DNA from: Nocardia caishijiensis NBRC 108228
Lineage (GTDB): Bacteria; Actinomycetota; Actinomycetes; Mycobacteriales; Mycobacteriaceae
Direction: 5' to 3'
Length of the DNA: 64,000 bases
Assembly: GCF_001612825.1 (NCBI RefSeq)
Contig: NZ_BDBE01000039.1
Coordinates: forward strand, 62,001-126,000
In this document: positions 16,281 through 25,151 of the stretch, piece by piece
Layout: each line of letters begins with the position of its first letter
Position numbering within the stretch: position 1 is the stretch's first letter
Position numbers and translations under genes: made by a program
The notes under the pieces: model-generated
What the model was told of the DNA's origin: nothing
Database searches by the model: none
Seen by the model: the letters and a program-made list of their open reading frames with translations, nothing else

Positions 16281-17239
16281 GCACCACCGCCCGCTCGGAT
16301 CACCCGGCGCCGCCCGACACCACCACGCTGCCCGACTCCACGGCTCTGCCCGACTCCACGGCGCTGCGCGCCGAACGCGACGTTCCCCTGATCGACAGCG
16401 AGGCGTCAGCTCCCGCGTCGCAGCCGCTGGCCGACAGCGCAATCCCCGCGAGCGCCACCGAGACCTCCGGGTGGACGTCCCGGTTGATCCGGGTCGGTTC
16501 GGTGGTGGCGGCGATCGGGGTGTGGCAACTGCTCACCGCGAACGACGTGCGAGCCGGGTTGCGCTTCGACACCCTGCCGACGGTGACCGAGATCGTCGCC
16601 GAGTTCGGCGAGCACCTCGGCGCGGGCCAGTACTACCTGGACGTGGCACAGTCGCTGATCCGTATCGTCACCGGATTCGGACTGGCCGCCGTGGTGGGCG
16701 TGGCGGCGGGGATCGGTCTCGGTCGGTCCCGGCTGCTGGCCGATGTGTTCGGTCCGCTGGCCGAACTGGTGCGGCCGATCCCGGCGATCGCGCTGGTCCC
16801 GGTGGCGATCCTGCTGTTCCCCAGCGACGAATCGGGCATCGTGTTCATCACGTTCACGGCCTCGCTGTTCCCGGTGCTGGTGAGCACCAGGCACGCGACG
16901 CGGGCGCTGCCGACCATCTGGGAGGACGCGGTGCGCACCCTCGGCGCGTCCCGGCGGGAGGTGCTCACCCGGGTGGTGGTGCCCGGCATCCTGCCCGGCG
17001 TGTTCAGCGGCCTGTCGGTTGGCATGGGGGTGGCGTGGATCTGCCTCATCTCCGCGGAGATGATCTCCGGTCGACTCGGCATCGGCTACCGCACCTGGCA
17101 GTCCTACACCATCGTCGACTACCCGGCCGTGTTCGTCGGCATGATCACCATCGGCGTCCTCGGCTTCCTCACCTCCGGCATCGTCGAACTGGCCGGTCGG
17201 CGGGCGACCCGCTGGCTGCCGAGAGAGGTTTCCGCATGA
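16277..17239 (+). CDS. ABC transporter permease (SsuC/TauC type)
   Basis: 320 residues. The first ~65 are a hydrophilic cytoplasmic extension rich in Pro, Ser, Thr and Ala, containing a tandem LPDSTA repeat; the rest has about six membrane helices. The binding-protein-dependent transport signature (EAA loop) is EDAVRTLGASRREVLTRVVVPG. The family imports sulfonates, taurine or nitrate. It overlaps the lipoprotein gene by 4 nt and the ATPase gene by 4 nt, so the three are made together. Confidence 0.88.
   Translation: MSTTARSDHPAPPDTTTLPDSTALPDSTALRAERDVPLIDSEASAPASQPLADSAIPASATETSGWTSRLIRVGSVVAAIGVWQLLTANDVRAGLRFDTLPTVTEIVAEFGEHLGAGQYYLDVAQSLIRIVTGFGLAAVVGVAAGIGLGRSRLLADVFGPLAELVRPIPAIALVPVAILLFPSDESGIVFITFTASLFPVLVSTRHATRALPTIWEDAVRTLGASRREVLTRVVVPGILPGVFSGLSVGMGVAWICLISAEMISGRLGIGYRTWQSYTIVDYPAVFVGMITIGVLGFLTSGIVELAGRRATRWLPREVSA
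16328..16363 (+). repeat. Tandem 18-bp repeat inside the permease gene
   Basis: Two adjacent 18-bp copies beginning CTGCCCGACTCCACGGC (17 of 18 identical) encode LPDSTA twice in the permease's hydrophilic N-terminal extension. Probably replication slippage in a tolerant linker. Confidence 0.7.
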
Positions 17240-17970
17240 CCACCGCCACCGCCGTCTCGCTCGGTATGCGCCTCGATCTGGAATCGGTGCGTGTCGGCTA
17301 CGGCTCGAGAACCGTTGTCCGCGATCTGGATCTGTCGATCGGGGCCGGGGAGATCCTCGTCCTGGTCGGCAAGTCCGGCTGCGGCAAGTCCACCCTGCTG
17401 CGCGCGATCGCGGGCCTGCGCGAGCCGAGCGGTGGGACGATCCGGGCCGACGGCGACGCCGTCACCGGACCTTCGGCCGACCGGGCCTTGGTCTTCCAGG
17501 ACGACGCGCTGCTGCCGTGGCGTACGGCCCGTGCCAATGTCGAACTGGCCCTGCGTCTTCGCGGTGTCGCGCGAGCCGAGCGCCGGGAACAGGCGCTGCG
17601 CTGGCTCGGCGAGGTCGGGCTCACCGGGTACGCCGACTTCCTGCCCCGCGATCTGTCCGGCGGGATGCGCCAGCGGGTGCAACTCGCCCGCAGCCTGGCG
17701 GGTTCACCGCGCGCGGTGCTCATGGACGAACCGTTCGGCGCGCTCGACAGCCAGACCCGCGCCGAGATGCAGCGTCTGCTGGTCGACACCTGGCGCGCGC
17801 ACCCGACCACCGTCGTTTTCGTCACCCACGACCTCGACGAGGCACTGCGCCTCGGCGACCGGATCGCCGTGCTCGGCGCGGGCACGCTGCGGGCACTCGT
17901 CGAGGTGCCCGACCCGCGCGAAACGGTCGACCGCACCGCGCTGAGGTCCCGAATCCTGGAGTCGCTGTGA
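17236..17970 (+). CDS. ABC transporter ATPase (SsuB/TauB type)
   Basis: 244 residues. Walker A GKSGCGKST (residues 45-53), Q-loop VFQDDALLPW, signature LSGGMRQR, Walker B VLMDEPFGALD and the switch His in FVTHDLDEAL are all intact. It is the nucleotide-binding subunit for the adjacent permease. It overlaps the permease by 4 nt and the flavoprotein GTG by 4 nt (GTGA), tying transport and the flavoprotein into one translational unit. Confidence 0.92.
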   Translation: MTTATAVSLGMRLDLESVRVGYGSRTVVRDLDLSIGAGEILVLVGKSGCGKSTLLRAIAGLREPSGGTIRADGDAVTGPSADRALVFQDDALLPWRTARANVELALRLRGVARAERREQALRWLGEVGLTGYADFLPRDLSGGMRQRVQLARSLAGSPRAVLMDEPFGALDSQTRAEMQRLLVDTWRAHPTTVVFVTHDLDEALRLGDRIAVLGAGTLRALVEVPDPRETVDRTALRSRILESL

Positions 17971-20687
17971 ACATTCCCGATCTGGACGACCGTGTCCGCC
18001 TCGACTGCGATGTGCTCGTGATCGGCGGCGGCACCGCGGGCACGATGGCCGCGCTCACCGCCGCCGAAGCAGGGGCGAACGTGCTGCTGCTGGAGAAGGC
18101 GCATGTGCGCCATTCCGGGGCACTGGCCATGGGCATGGACGGTGTGAACAACGCCGTGATCCCGGGCAAGGCCGAGCCGGAGGACTACGTCGCCGAGATC
18201 ACCCGCGCCAACGACGGGATCGTCGACCAGCGCACCGTGTACCAGACGGCGACACGGGGTTTCGCGATGGTGCAGCGCCTCGAACGCTACGGCGTGAAGT
18301 TCGAGAAGGACGAGTACGGCGAGTACGCGGTGCGCCGGGTGCACCGCTCCGGGTCGTACGTGTTGCCCATGCCCGAGGGCAAGGATGTGAAGAAGGCCCT
18401 CTACCGGGTGCTGCGACAGCGTTCGATGCGCGAGCGCATCCGCATCGAGAACCGGTTGATGCCCGTGCGCGTGCTCACCGCGAACGGGCGGGCGGTCGGC
18501 GCGGCCGCGCTGAACACGCGCACCGGCGAATTCGTCGAGGTGGCGGCGAAAGCGGTGATCCTGGCGACGGGCCCGTGCGGTCGGCTCGGGCTGCCCGCCT
18601 CCGGCTACCTCTACGGCACCTACGAGAATCCGACCAACGCGGGCGACGGGTACTCGATGGCCTACCACGCCGGAGCCGAACTCTCGGGCATCGAATGCTT
18701 CCAGATCAACCCGCTGATCAAGGACTACAACGGCCCGGCCTGCGCCTATGTGGCCAATCCGTTCGGCGGCTATCAGGTCAATGCCGAGGGCGAGCGGTTC
18801 GTGGACTCCGATTACTGGTCGGGGCAGATGATGGCCGAGGTGAAGCAGGAGATCGAGTCCGCGCGCGGACCCATCTATCTGAAGGTGTCGCATCTGCCGG
18901 ACGAGACGCTGTCCACCCTCGAATCGATCCTGCACACCACTGAACGGCCGACCCGTGGCACGTTCCACGCCAATCGTGGTCACGACTACCGCACCCACGA
19001 CATCGAGATGCACATCTCCGAAATCGGTTTGTGCAGTGGGCATTCGGCGTCGGGCGTGTGGGTCGACGAGAACGCGCGTACCACGGTGCCGGGGCTGTAC
19101 GCGGCGGGCGACCTGGCCTGCGTGCCGCACAACTACATGATCGGCGCGTTCGTCTACGGCGACCTCGCGGGGGCGCATGCGGCGTCCACGCTGCCCGAGG
19201 TCGACGCACCGGGGGCGTTGCCAACCGATCAGCTCGCCGAGGCGCACGAACTGATCTACCGACCGTTGCGTCAGCCGGAGGGTCCGCCGCAGACCCAGGT
19301 CGAATACAAGTTGCGCCGTTTCGTCAACGACTATGTGGCGCCGCCGAAGACGGCGGCGAAGCTGTCGATCGCGGTGGAGACCTTCGAGCGGATGCGCGCC
19401 GAGGTCGACGGCATCGGCGCGCACACCCCACACGAGCTGATGCGCGCGGTGGAGGTGCAGTTCATCCGGGACTGCGCGGAGATGGCCTCGCGCAGTTCGC
19501 TCACGCGCACCGAATCGCGGTGGGGTCTCTACCACGATCGCGCCGACCTGCCCGAGCGCGACGACGAGTCGTGGAATTTCCACCTGAATCTGCGCAAGGC
19601 CGCCGACGGGGAGATGGAGTTCGTCAAGCGGTCGGTGGCGCCCTATCTGGTGCCGGTGCCCGGCCTGGACGACGTGCCGTCGGCCGAGCCGATCGTCGAG
19701 GTGATCGCCCAGCCGGACCTGGTCGGTACCCGGGCTCCCCAACGGGCCGAGCCCGCCCCGCGCCCGACCGCGCCGGTGACGCCGTCCTCACCCCGGCTGG
19801 TCGCCCTGCTCGCCCTGGATTCGCCTGTACTCGAAGATGTTTCGAGCTACCTCGACGATGCCGATCCGGTTGTCCGGGTGGCGGCGCTTTCGGTGCTCAC
19901 CGAGAACACACCCGAGGGGTTCGCCGACGAACTGGTGCGCGCGCTCGCCGACGAGGGCGCCTCGGTGCGTCGCGCCGCCACCGAGAGCCTGCGGGAACTG
20001 GTTGAGGTTCTGCCGGGGCCCGGCGCGCTGGCCGATCACCTCGGCTCCCCTGATCCGCTGGTGCGCGCGACGGTCGTCGATCTGCTGCGTGCGCTCCGGG
20101 CCGGGACTGGCACGCAATTCCGTGCGGCCCTGGCCGATCCGGATCATCGGGTGCGGATCGAGGCGGTGCGGGCGCTGGTCTCGCTCGACGACGCCGAGGC
20201 CGTCGCCTCGATCGCCGGTGATGTCAACCGGGAGGTGCGCATCGCGGTCGCGCACGGTCTGGCCTCGATCGGTACGGGTGGTCGCGAGGTGGTCGCGAAG
20301 TTGGTCGCCGACCCCGATCCCCTCGTTCGTGCCGCCGCGCTCACCGCCTACGCCGCCCTCGGTACCGACGACATCACCGACCTCGTCGCCGCACTGCGGC
20401 ATTCGGCCTGGCAGGTGCGGGTCGGCGCGGCGAAGGGCTTGGCAGGCGCGAGTCCGCGGGTGGCGGTGGAACCGCTGCGTGCGGCTCTGGCCGATCGCCA
20501 CCTCGATGTCCGCAAGGCCGCGGTCCTGTCCCTGTCCACCTGGCCGGACAGCACCGCCGCGCTCGACGCCCTCGAACCGGCGGTGGCCGACCCCGACGCC
20601 GATGTCCGCGCCTACGCCCGCCGGGCGGTCACAGCGGCAGGTCGGACACCTGTCTCCGACACGGCCCCGGCGGACGCGGTCGCCTGA
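17967..20687 (+). CDS. AprA/AsfA-like FAD flavoprotein fused to HEAT repeats
   Basis: 906 residues from the GTG that overlaps the ATPase stop. Residues ~12-595 are a fumarate-reductase/APS-reductase-type flavoprotein: VLVIGGGTAGTMAAL (GxGxxG ~20-25), LLEKAHVRHSGALAMGMDG, the internal FEVNPL-like ECFQINPLIKDY, and VPGLYAAGDLACVPHNYMIG for FAD closure. A Pro/Ala linker (residues ~596-609) leads to ~280 residues of alternating helices with the repeated pattern DPxVRxAAxxxL, i.e. HEAT repeats, ending in a short tail. AsfA of arylsulfonate-utilising Pseudomonas is the nearest described relative I know; it lacks such a tail as far as I recall. The predicted role is reductive or oxidative processing of an imported sulfonate with the ferredoxin. 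Confidence 0.82.
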   Translation: MNIPDLDDRVRLDCDVLVIGGGTAGTMAALTAAEAGANVLLLEKAHVRHSGALAMGMDGVNNAVIPGKAEPEDYVAEITRANDGIVDQRTVYQTATRGFAMVQRLERYGVKFEKDEYGEYAVRRVHRSGSYVLPMPEGKDVKKALYRVLRQRSMRERIRIENRLMPVRVLTANGRAVGAAALNTRTGEFVEVAAKAVILATGPCGRLGLPASGYLYGTYENPTNAGDGYSMAYHAGAELSGIECFQINPLIKDYNGPACAYVANPFGGYQVNAEGERFVDSDYWSGQMMAEVKQEIESARGPIYLKVSHLPDETLSTLESILHTTERPTRGTFHANRGHDYRTHDIEMHISEIGLCSGHSASGVWVDENARTTVPGLYAAGDLACVPHNYMIGAFVYGDLAGAHAASTLPEVDAPGALPTDQLAEAHELIYRPLRQPEGPPQTQVEYKLRRFVNDYVAPPKTAAKLSIAVETFERMRAEVDGIGAHTPHELMRAVEVQFIRDCAEMASRSSLTRTESRWGLYHDRADLPERDDESWNFHLNLRKAADGEMEFVKRSVAPYLVPVPGLDDVPSAEPIVEVIAQPDLVGTRAPQRAEPAPRPTAPVTPSSPRLVALLALDSPVLEDVSSYLDDADPVVRVAALSVLTENTPEGFADELVRALADEGASVRRAATESLRELVEVLPGPGALADHLGSPDPLVRATVVDLLRALRAGTGTQFRAALADPDHRVRIEAVRALVSLDDAEAVASIAGDVNREVRIAVAHGLASIGTGGREVVAKLVADPDPLVRAAALTAYAALGTDDITDLVAALRHSAWQVRVGAAKGLAGASPRVAVEPLRAALADRHLDVRKAAVLSLSTWPDSTAALDALEPAVADPDADVRAYARRAVTAAGRTPVSDTAPADAVA

Positions 20688-20816
20688 CAACTGGTCGGTC
20701 GACGACGCCCGCTCACCACTCGGCAGCACTGTGACCCGTTCGAAGAGAGCCTGCTCACGTGTGTGGTGCGTCGTCGACAGCAGCGGCCGAGGAGTCGGCG
20801 TCGGTAGGCTGGCCCG

Positions 20817-22067
20817 ATGAACGCACTCGCTGGCGCAGTGGTGAGGATCGCCGAGGATCTGGACTCGGTGACGACTGTCGGGTACGAGGACGATCCGGTC
20901 GACGCGGGGTGCTCACGGGCCGAGGTCGAGGCGCTGTGGTCGTCGGTGCGGGATTGGTACTCGATGGGAACCACGCCCGCCATCCAGGTGTGCCTGCGGC
21001 GCAACGGGAAGATCGTGCTGAACCGGGCCATCGGGCACGGGTGGGGCAACGCGCCGAGCGATGGGCCCGACGTGGCGAAGGTGCTCGTCACGACCGAGAC
21101 ACCGTTCTGCGGATTCTCGACCGCGAAAGGCGTCGCCGCGACGGTGATGTCGATGCTCATCGAGCAGGGCGCGTTCGCGGCGGAGGACGCGGTGTGCGAC
21201 TACATCCCGGAGTTCGCGTCGCATCGCAAGGGCGTGATCACCATCGGTGACGTGCTCTCGCATTCGGCGGGTATCCCGTTCATCACCCCGCCCTATCAGG
21301 GGGCGGAACTGGCGATCGACGAGGATCTCGCGGTCGAGGCGCTCACCGCGCTGCGGCCGAGCTGGCCGCCGGGCCGATTCCGCGTCTATCACGCCTTGAC
21401 CAGCGGACTCGTGCAGCGGTTGCTCGTGCGGCGGGCGACGGGCAAGCGGATGCGCGACCATCTCGCCGAGCAGGTGTTGCGACCGTTGGGCTTCCGGTGG
21501 ACCAATTTCGGTGTCGACCCGGCCGACGTTCACCAGGTGGTACCGAGCGTGAAAACCGGTCCCCCACCGTCGCGCCTGATGCTGTTCCTGACGAACAAAG
21601 CGGTCGGCGGCCGGATGGACAAGGCGTCCAAGGCCACCAATGACGCGTTCCTCACCGCCGAGCTGCCCTCGGGCAATCTGGTGACCACCGCCGCCGAGCT
21701 GTCGCGGTTCTACGAGATCCTCGCCCGCGGTGGCGAATCGGACGGCGTACGGATCATGGACCCCGACACGGTGCGCACCGCGATCCAGCCCGCCGACCGG
21801 ATGCCGGGTCTCGCGGGCCGGGTGAGCCGGGCGGGATTCGAATTGGGCGCTCGCCGGTCGAAATTCGGGCCGGACACCACCAACCATTTCGGTCGCAGCG
21901 GGCTGACCACCCAGTACGGCTGGGCCGATCCCGACCGCGACCTTGCCGGTGCGATCCTCACCAGTGGAAAAGCCTCCACCGACACGGACCGGCCGTGGCA
22001 GCTGGTCGCCCAGGTGTCGAGAATCCTGCGCCCACTACCACCGACCGAACGACTGTTCCGACCCTGA
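20817..22067 (+). CDS. Serine hydrolase of the beta-lactamase/EstB family
   Basis: 416 residues without a signal peptide. The SxxK nucleophile motif is FSTAKG (Ser101, Lys104); the YxN-equivalent is Tyr191 in YHALTSG; HFGRSG near residue 360 corresponds to the third box. The rest matches class C beta-lactamase-like esterases (GDVLSHSAGIP, EQVLRPLGF). These act as esterases, transesterases or peptidases; antibiotic resistance should not be assumed. It follows the flavoprotein operon after 129 bp and ends four bases from the convergent small membrane protein. Confidence 0.85.
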   Translation: MNALAGAVVRIAEDLDSVTTVGYEDDPVDAGCSRAEVEALWSSVRDWYSMGTTPAIQVCLRRNGKIVLNRAIGHGWGNAPSDGPDVAKVLVTTETPFCGFSTAKGVAATVMSMLIEQGAFAAEDAVCDYIPEFASHRKGVITIGDVLSHSAGIPFITPPYQGAELAIDEDLAVEALTALRPSWPPGRFRVYHALTSGLVQRLLVRRATGKRMRDHLAEQVLRPLGFRWTNFGVDPADVHQVVPSVKTGPPPSRLMLFLTNKAVGGRMDKASKATNDAFLTAELPSGNLVTTAAELSRFYEILARGGESDGVRIMDPDTVRTAIQPADRMPGLAGRVSRAGFELGARRSKFGPDTTNHFGRSGLTTQYGWADPDRDLAGAILTSGKASTDTDRPWQLVAQVSRILRPLPPTERLFRP

Positions 22068-22071
22068 GGTG

Positions 22072-22368
22072 TCAGGCTCCGATCACGGCGTTCATGATGG
22101 TGCCCGCGCTGGTGGCGACGGCGCCGCCCGCCATCGCGCTGGCGATCATCTTGGGTGACTGCAGGCCGCCGCCGTTCCACTTCTCCCACGCGAAGCGGCC
22201 GCCGCCGTAGGTGATGGCGGTGACGCCGGACAGCAGGATCATCCAGGTGAAGTACCGGCCGAGCTGCAGCACCTTGTCGGCCATGGGCGGCGCCTCCGGC
22301 GTCGGGTTGCCCACCTGCGCGAGAACGATGCCGTAGGTGTCGTGTACAGCGGCCAGGATCATGCTCAC
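22072..22368 (-). CDS. Small two-helix membrane protein, conjugation pilin-like (TrbC/VirB2-like), orphan
   Basis: 98 residues from GTG 22368, which has AAGGAG eight bases upstream; ATG 22362 is also possible. A short N-terminal segment ends VGNPTPEAPP, followed by two membrane helices (YFTWMILLSGVTAITYGGG and IASAMAGGAVATSAGTIMNAV) around a basic/aromatic loop (RFAWEKWNGGG). That pattern is like the small TrbC/VirB2-type membrane proteins encoded in actinobacterial integrative conjugative elements. No other conjugation gene is nearby. Similarity is by eye; it could instead be an unrelated small membrane protein. Confidence 0.6.
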   Translation of the reverse strand: MSMILAAVHDTYGIVLAQVGNPTPEAPPMADKVLQLGRYFTWMILLSGVTAITYGGGRFAWEKWNGGGLQSPKMIASAMAGGAVATSAGTIMNAVIGA

Positions 22369-22442
22369 GATCGTTGCTCCTTCGTCGGTTGTTCGTGATG
22401 ACGCCGATGTCGAGAACGCATGACGCGGTAGAGCCAGATCTA

Positions 22443-22454
22443 TTGAACATTCAA
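22443..22454. promoter_or_regulatory. TTGAA-CA-TTCAA dyad upstream of the orphan membrane protein
   Basis: An AT-rich inverted repeat (5-bp arms, 2-nt centre) 75 bases upstream of the small membrane protein's start. It stands out against the GC-rich background and may be an operator or part of a promoter. Confidence 0.3.
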
Positions 22455-22557
22455 CCTCAGGCGGGTCTGGTGGCGTGCACGACACTCCGCAGGCCACCAC
22501 CGCGCCCTGACATGGGTATTGAACCGGCGTGCCCGTTTCAAACGGCACGACCCGGCG

Positions 22558-23199
22558 TCAGGGAAATTCGAGACCGACCTGTGCCGCGATGACGGCGGCC
22601 TGCACGCGCGACTGCACACCGAGTTTGCTCAGCACCCGCGAGACGTGCGTTTTCACCGTCGCCTCCCCGATCCGCAGGCGGGTGCCGATCTGCGTGTTGG
22701 ACAGGCCCGCGCCGAGACCGGCGAGCACCTGCCGTTCGCGGTCGGTGAGGGCCGACAGGTCGGGTGGAGCGGTTTCCTCGGCGCGTGGCAGGGCCGCGAT
22801 GACCGCGCGGGTCACCTTCGGGTCGAGCACCGCGTCGCCCTCGGCCACCGCTCGGACGGCACGGACCAGCTCGTCACCGCCCACCGACTTCAGCAGGAAT
22901 CCGCTCGCCCCGGCCGACAGCGCGCCGAGCACGTAGTCGTCCAGGGCGAAGGTGGTGAGCACGAGGACCTTCGCGCTGGTCTCCGCGACGACGGCCGCCG
23001 TGGCCGCCAGGCCGTCGACCCGAGGCATGCGCACGTCCATCAGGACGACATCGGGGCTCAGCGCCTTGGCCTGGCGCACGGCGGCGGCGCCGTCGGCGGC
23101 TTCGCCGACCACACGCACCTCCCCCGTGGCCTCGAGCAGCATCTTCAGCCCGGCGCGGATCGCGGCGTGGTCGTCGGCCACGAGCACGGTCACCGTCAT
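22558..23199 (-). CDS. NarL/LuxR-family response regulator
   Basis: 213 residues. The receiver domain has VADDHAA acidic residues, phospho-acceptor Asp55 in VVLMDVRMP, Thr in LVLTTF and Lys in GFLLKSV. The C-terminal LuxR HTH is LTDRERQVLAGLGAGLSNTQ with VKTHVSRVLSKLGV. The start overlaps the kinase stop by 4 nt, so the two are a coupled pair. Targets unknown; the divergently read membrane protein at 24453 is the nearest candidate. Confidence 0.92.
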   Translation of the reverse strand: MTVTVLVADDHAAIRAGLKMLLEATGEVRVVGEAADGAAAVRQAKALSPDVVLMDVRMPRVDGLAATAAVVAETSAKVLVLTTFALDDYVLGALSAGASGFLLKSVGGDELVRAVRAVAEGDAVLDPKVTRAVIAALPRAEETAPPDLSALTDRERQVLAGLGAGLSNTQIGTRLRIGEATVKTHVSRVLSKLGVQSRVQAAVIAAQVGLEFP

Positions 23200-24344
23200 C
23201 GGGCCTCCAGTGGGATCCGGACCCGAACATGCCATCGGCCGTCGCGGACACCCGCCGTCGCGGTGCCGTCCATCGATTCGGCGCGGAACATCATGTTGCG
23301 CAATCCGTTTCCGTGGCCTGTCACCACCTCGGAACCGAGGGGATTGCTTGCCTCGACCACCAACCCGGCGCCCTCCCGGCGCAGTTCGACGTCCAAGGGT
23401 GCGCCCGGTGCGTGTTTGGTCGCGTTGGTGATGGTCTCGCCGAGGATCCGGGTGACCACGGCCTCGATCGCCAGCGGCATCGACAGGTCGTCGGGTCGTC
23501 GCAGCGTCACCGACCCGCCCGCCGCCTCGGCCGCCTCGATCAGGCCGTCCAGCGAGGCCAGCCGAGTCGTGACGGCGCTGTCGTCGGGTCCGGTGAGCAG
23601 TTCGATCGTGGTCCGCATCTCCTCCATGGCGGCCAGGCTGCTCGACCGGATCGTTTGCAGGACACCGATATTGCCCGGGTCGCGCTGCGCGACCTCGGCG
23701 AGGATCGCCACGGCCGAGACGTGACCGGCGACCGCGTCGTGCAGATCGCGGGCCAGGCGTCTGCGCTCCTCCCCGATGGCCGCGGATCGTTCGGCGTCGC
23801 GCGCGGCGAGTTCGGCGCGACCGGCGTCGCGTTCGGCGTCGACCATTCGCCGGGAGGCACGCACGGCGCGGCCGTAGCCGAGGGGCGACCAGGTGAGCGC
23901 GACCCCGATCAGACCGGCGTAGAGCGCGGCCCGCACCCCGAGCAGGGCCAGGGCGAGCAGCGCCCCACCGACGGTCACCAGGAACGCGAACCAGCCGACC
24001 ACCACCGACAGCCGGGCCGACCCGGTGCTCACCGCCAGGAAGATCACGTCGGTCAGCGCGATCCACAGCGGCAGCGAGGGCCCATAGACGAAGTCGCCCG
24101 CCAGCAACACGATCATCAGGCCGAAGGCGAGCGCGGGCCTGCGCTGCGCGGTGAGCTGGATGGCGAGGGCCGCCAAGAGCAGGGCCAGTTTCGCGGCGGG
24201 CGGGTAGAGATCGCGGTCGACGACGATGGACCAGCCACCGACCCCCCACAGCAGCAATCCGACGAGGAAGACCCCGACGGCCGCGGAGGTAGCGCTGTCG
24301 AACGCCGCCACGAGCCGGTCCATGGGCGCGCGGACGGTGGGCAT
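23196..24344 (-). CDS. Sensor histidine kinase (HisKA_3 type)
   Basis: 382 residues. Residues ~20-155 contain about six hydrophobic helices with very short loops, so the sensor is within the membrane rather than a large external domain. A coiled linker leads to the HisKA_3 dimerisation motif EERRRLARDLHDAVAGH (phospho-His202) and a HATPase with NATKHA as N-box and GHGNGLRNM as G-box. This is the NarX/LiaS/DesK class, partner of the response regulator downstream. Two upstream in-frame starts exist (24362 and this one); 24344 is chosen for its GGAATGAG upstream. Confidence 0.9.
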   Translation of the reverse strand: MPTVRAPMDRLVAAFDSATSAAVGVFLVGLLLWGVGGWSIVVDRDLYPPAAKLALLLAALAIQLTAQRRPALAFGLMIVLLAGDFVYGPSLPLWIALTDVIFLAVSTGSARLSVVVGWFAFLVTVGGALLALALLGVRAALYAGLIGVALTWSPLGYGRAVRASRRMVDAERDAGRAELAARDAERSAAIGEERRRLARDLHDAVAGHVSAVAILAEVAQRDPGNIGVLQTIRSSSLAAMEEMRTTIELLTGPDDSAVTTRLASLDGLIEAAEAAGGSVTLRRPDDLSMPLAIEAVVTRILGETITNATKHAPGAPLDVELRREGAGLVVEASNPLGSEVVTGHGNGLRNMMFRAESMDGTATAGVRDGRWHVRVRIPLEAR

Positions 24345-24452
24345 CTGCTCATTCCAGCACATCGGGCGGTGCTAGACGTCCCCCGAAGGACGGACCCGCC
24401 CGCGACCGGAAGCCGGATGTGCCCACCGCATCCGGTTCGACACTCTGAACGC

Positions 24453-25001
24453 ATGAACGAACTGACGAACCCGGTACTGCTGACGATCGCGGGGTGCGAA
24501 ATCGGCTTCTGGGTGCTGGTGGTGGGCGGGTTGGCCCTGCGATACCTGCTGCGGCTGCGGCGCGCCAGCACAGTCACCCTCGCGCTGGTTCCCGCGCTGG
24601 ACGTGGTGCTGGTGGTCGCGGTCGCGATCGACCTGCACCGGGGCGGCGAAGTGACGTTCGCGCACCGGATCGCCGGGATCTACCTCGGCTGCACGGTGAT
24701 GTTCGGACCGCGCATGATCCGGTGGCTCGACGAGCGCTTCGCCCACCGGTTCGCGGGCGGCCCCGCGCCGGTGCGGGTACCGAAGTACGGGCCCGAACGC
24801 ACCCGCAAGGAGTGGGCCGACTTCGCCCGCTGGCTCGGCGCGGCCGCCATCGCGGGCGCGCTCACCCTGGTGCTGAGCTACACGGTGGCCGACGCCGAAC
24901 AGCGCGAACAGCTGATGGGGATCTTCGGTTCGCTCGGCGTGATCACGATGATCTGGCTGCTCACCGGACCGGTGTGGGTGACGGGGTCGCGGCGGAGTTG
25001 A
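24453..25001 (+). CDS. Four-helix integral membrane protein, function unknown
   Basis: 182 residues. Four hydrophobic segments are evident: near residues 10-28, 42-60, 72-88 and two closely spaced ones after ~125, with a basic cytoplasmic loop (ERTRKEWADFARW). I do not recognise a family. It is transcribed away from the kinase/regulator pair across 108 bp, the usual position for a target gene of such a pair. It ends before a strong hairpin. Confidence 0.7.
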   Translation: MNELTNPVLLTIAGCEIGFWVLVVGGLALRYLLRLRRASTVTLALVPALDVVLVVAVAIDLHRGGEVTFAHRIAGIYLGCTVMFGPRMIRWLDERFAHRFAGGPAPVRVPKYGPERTRKEWADFARWLGAAAIAGALTLVLSYTVADAEQREQLMGIFGSLGVITMIWLLTGPVWVTGSRRS

Positions 25002-25097
25002 TCCGGGGCGAACCGTCGCCGACCGGCCCGCCGCACGTCGGCGGCGGCGAATCGTCGGCCACGCGCCGAGACCCGCGTCGAGAGCGGACTGCGATCG

Positions 25098-25144
25098 CAT
25101 CCGATGCCCTGGGCGCCCGAACCGGCAGGCCAGGGCATCGGATG
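25098..25144. terminator. Strong hairpin between convergent transcription units
   Basis: Perfect 15-bp inverted repeat CATCCGATGCCCTGG / CCAGGGCATCGGATG with a 17-nt loop, eight bases from the end of the DszB-like operon. It ends both that operon and, probably, the membrane-protein gene from the other side. Confidence 0.75.
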
Positions 25145-25151
25145 CGGAGGC

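Noticed and set aside
17298..19742. 814-codon open frame on the minus strand
   Set aside because: It lies opposite the ATPase and flavoprotein genes, whose motifs are complete. The minus-strand product is rich in Arg, His and Val-Gly-Asp strings with no domain; a by-product of high third-position GC.
20817..22067. Antibiotic-resistance beta-lactamase
   Set aside because: It has SxxK but no signal peptide and fits the EstB-type esterase branch, so a resistance role is not supported.
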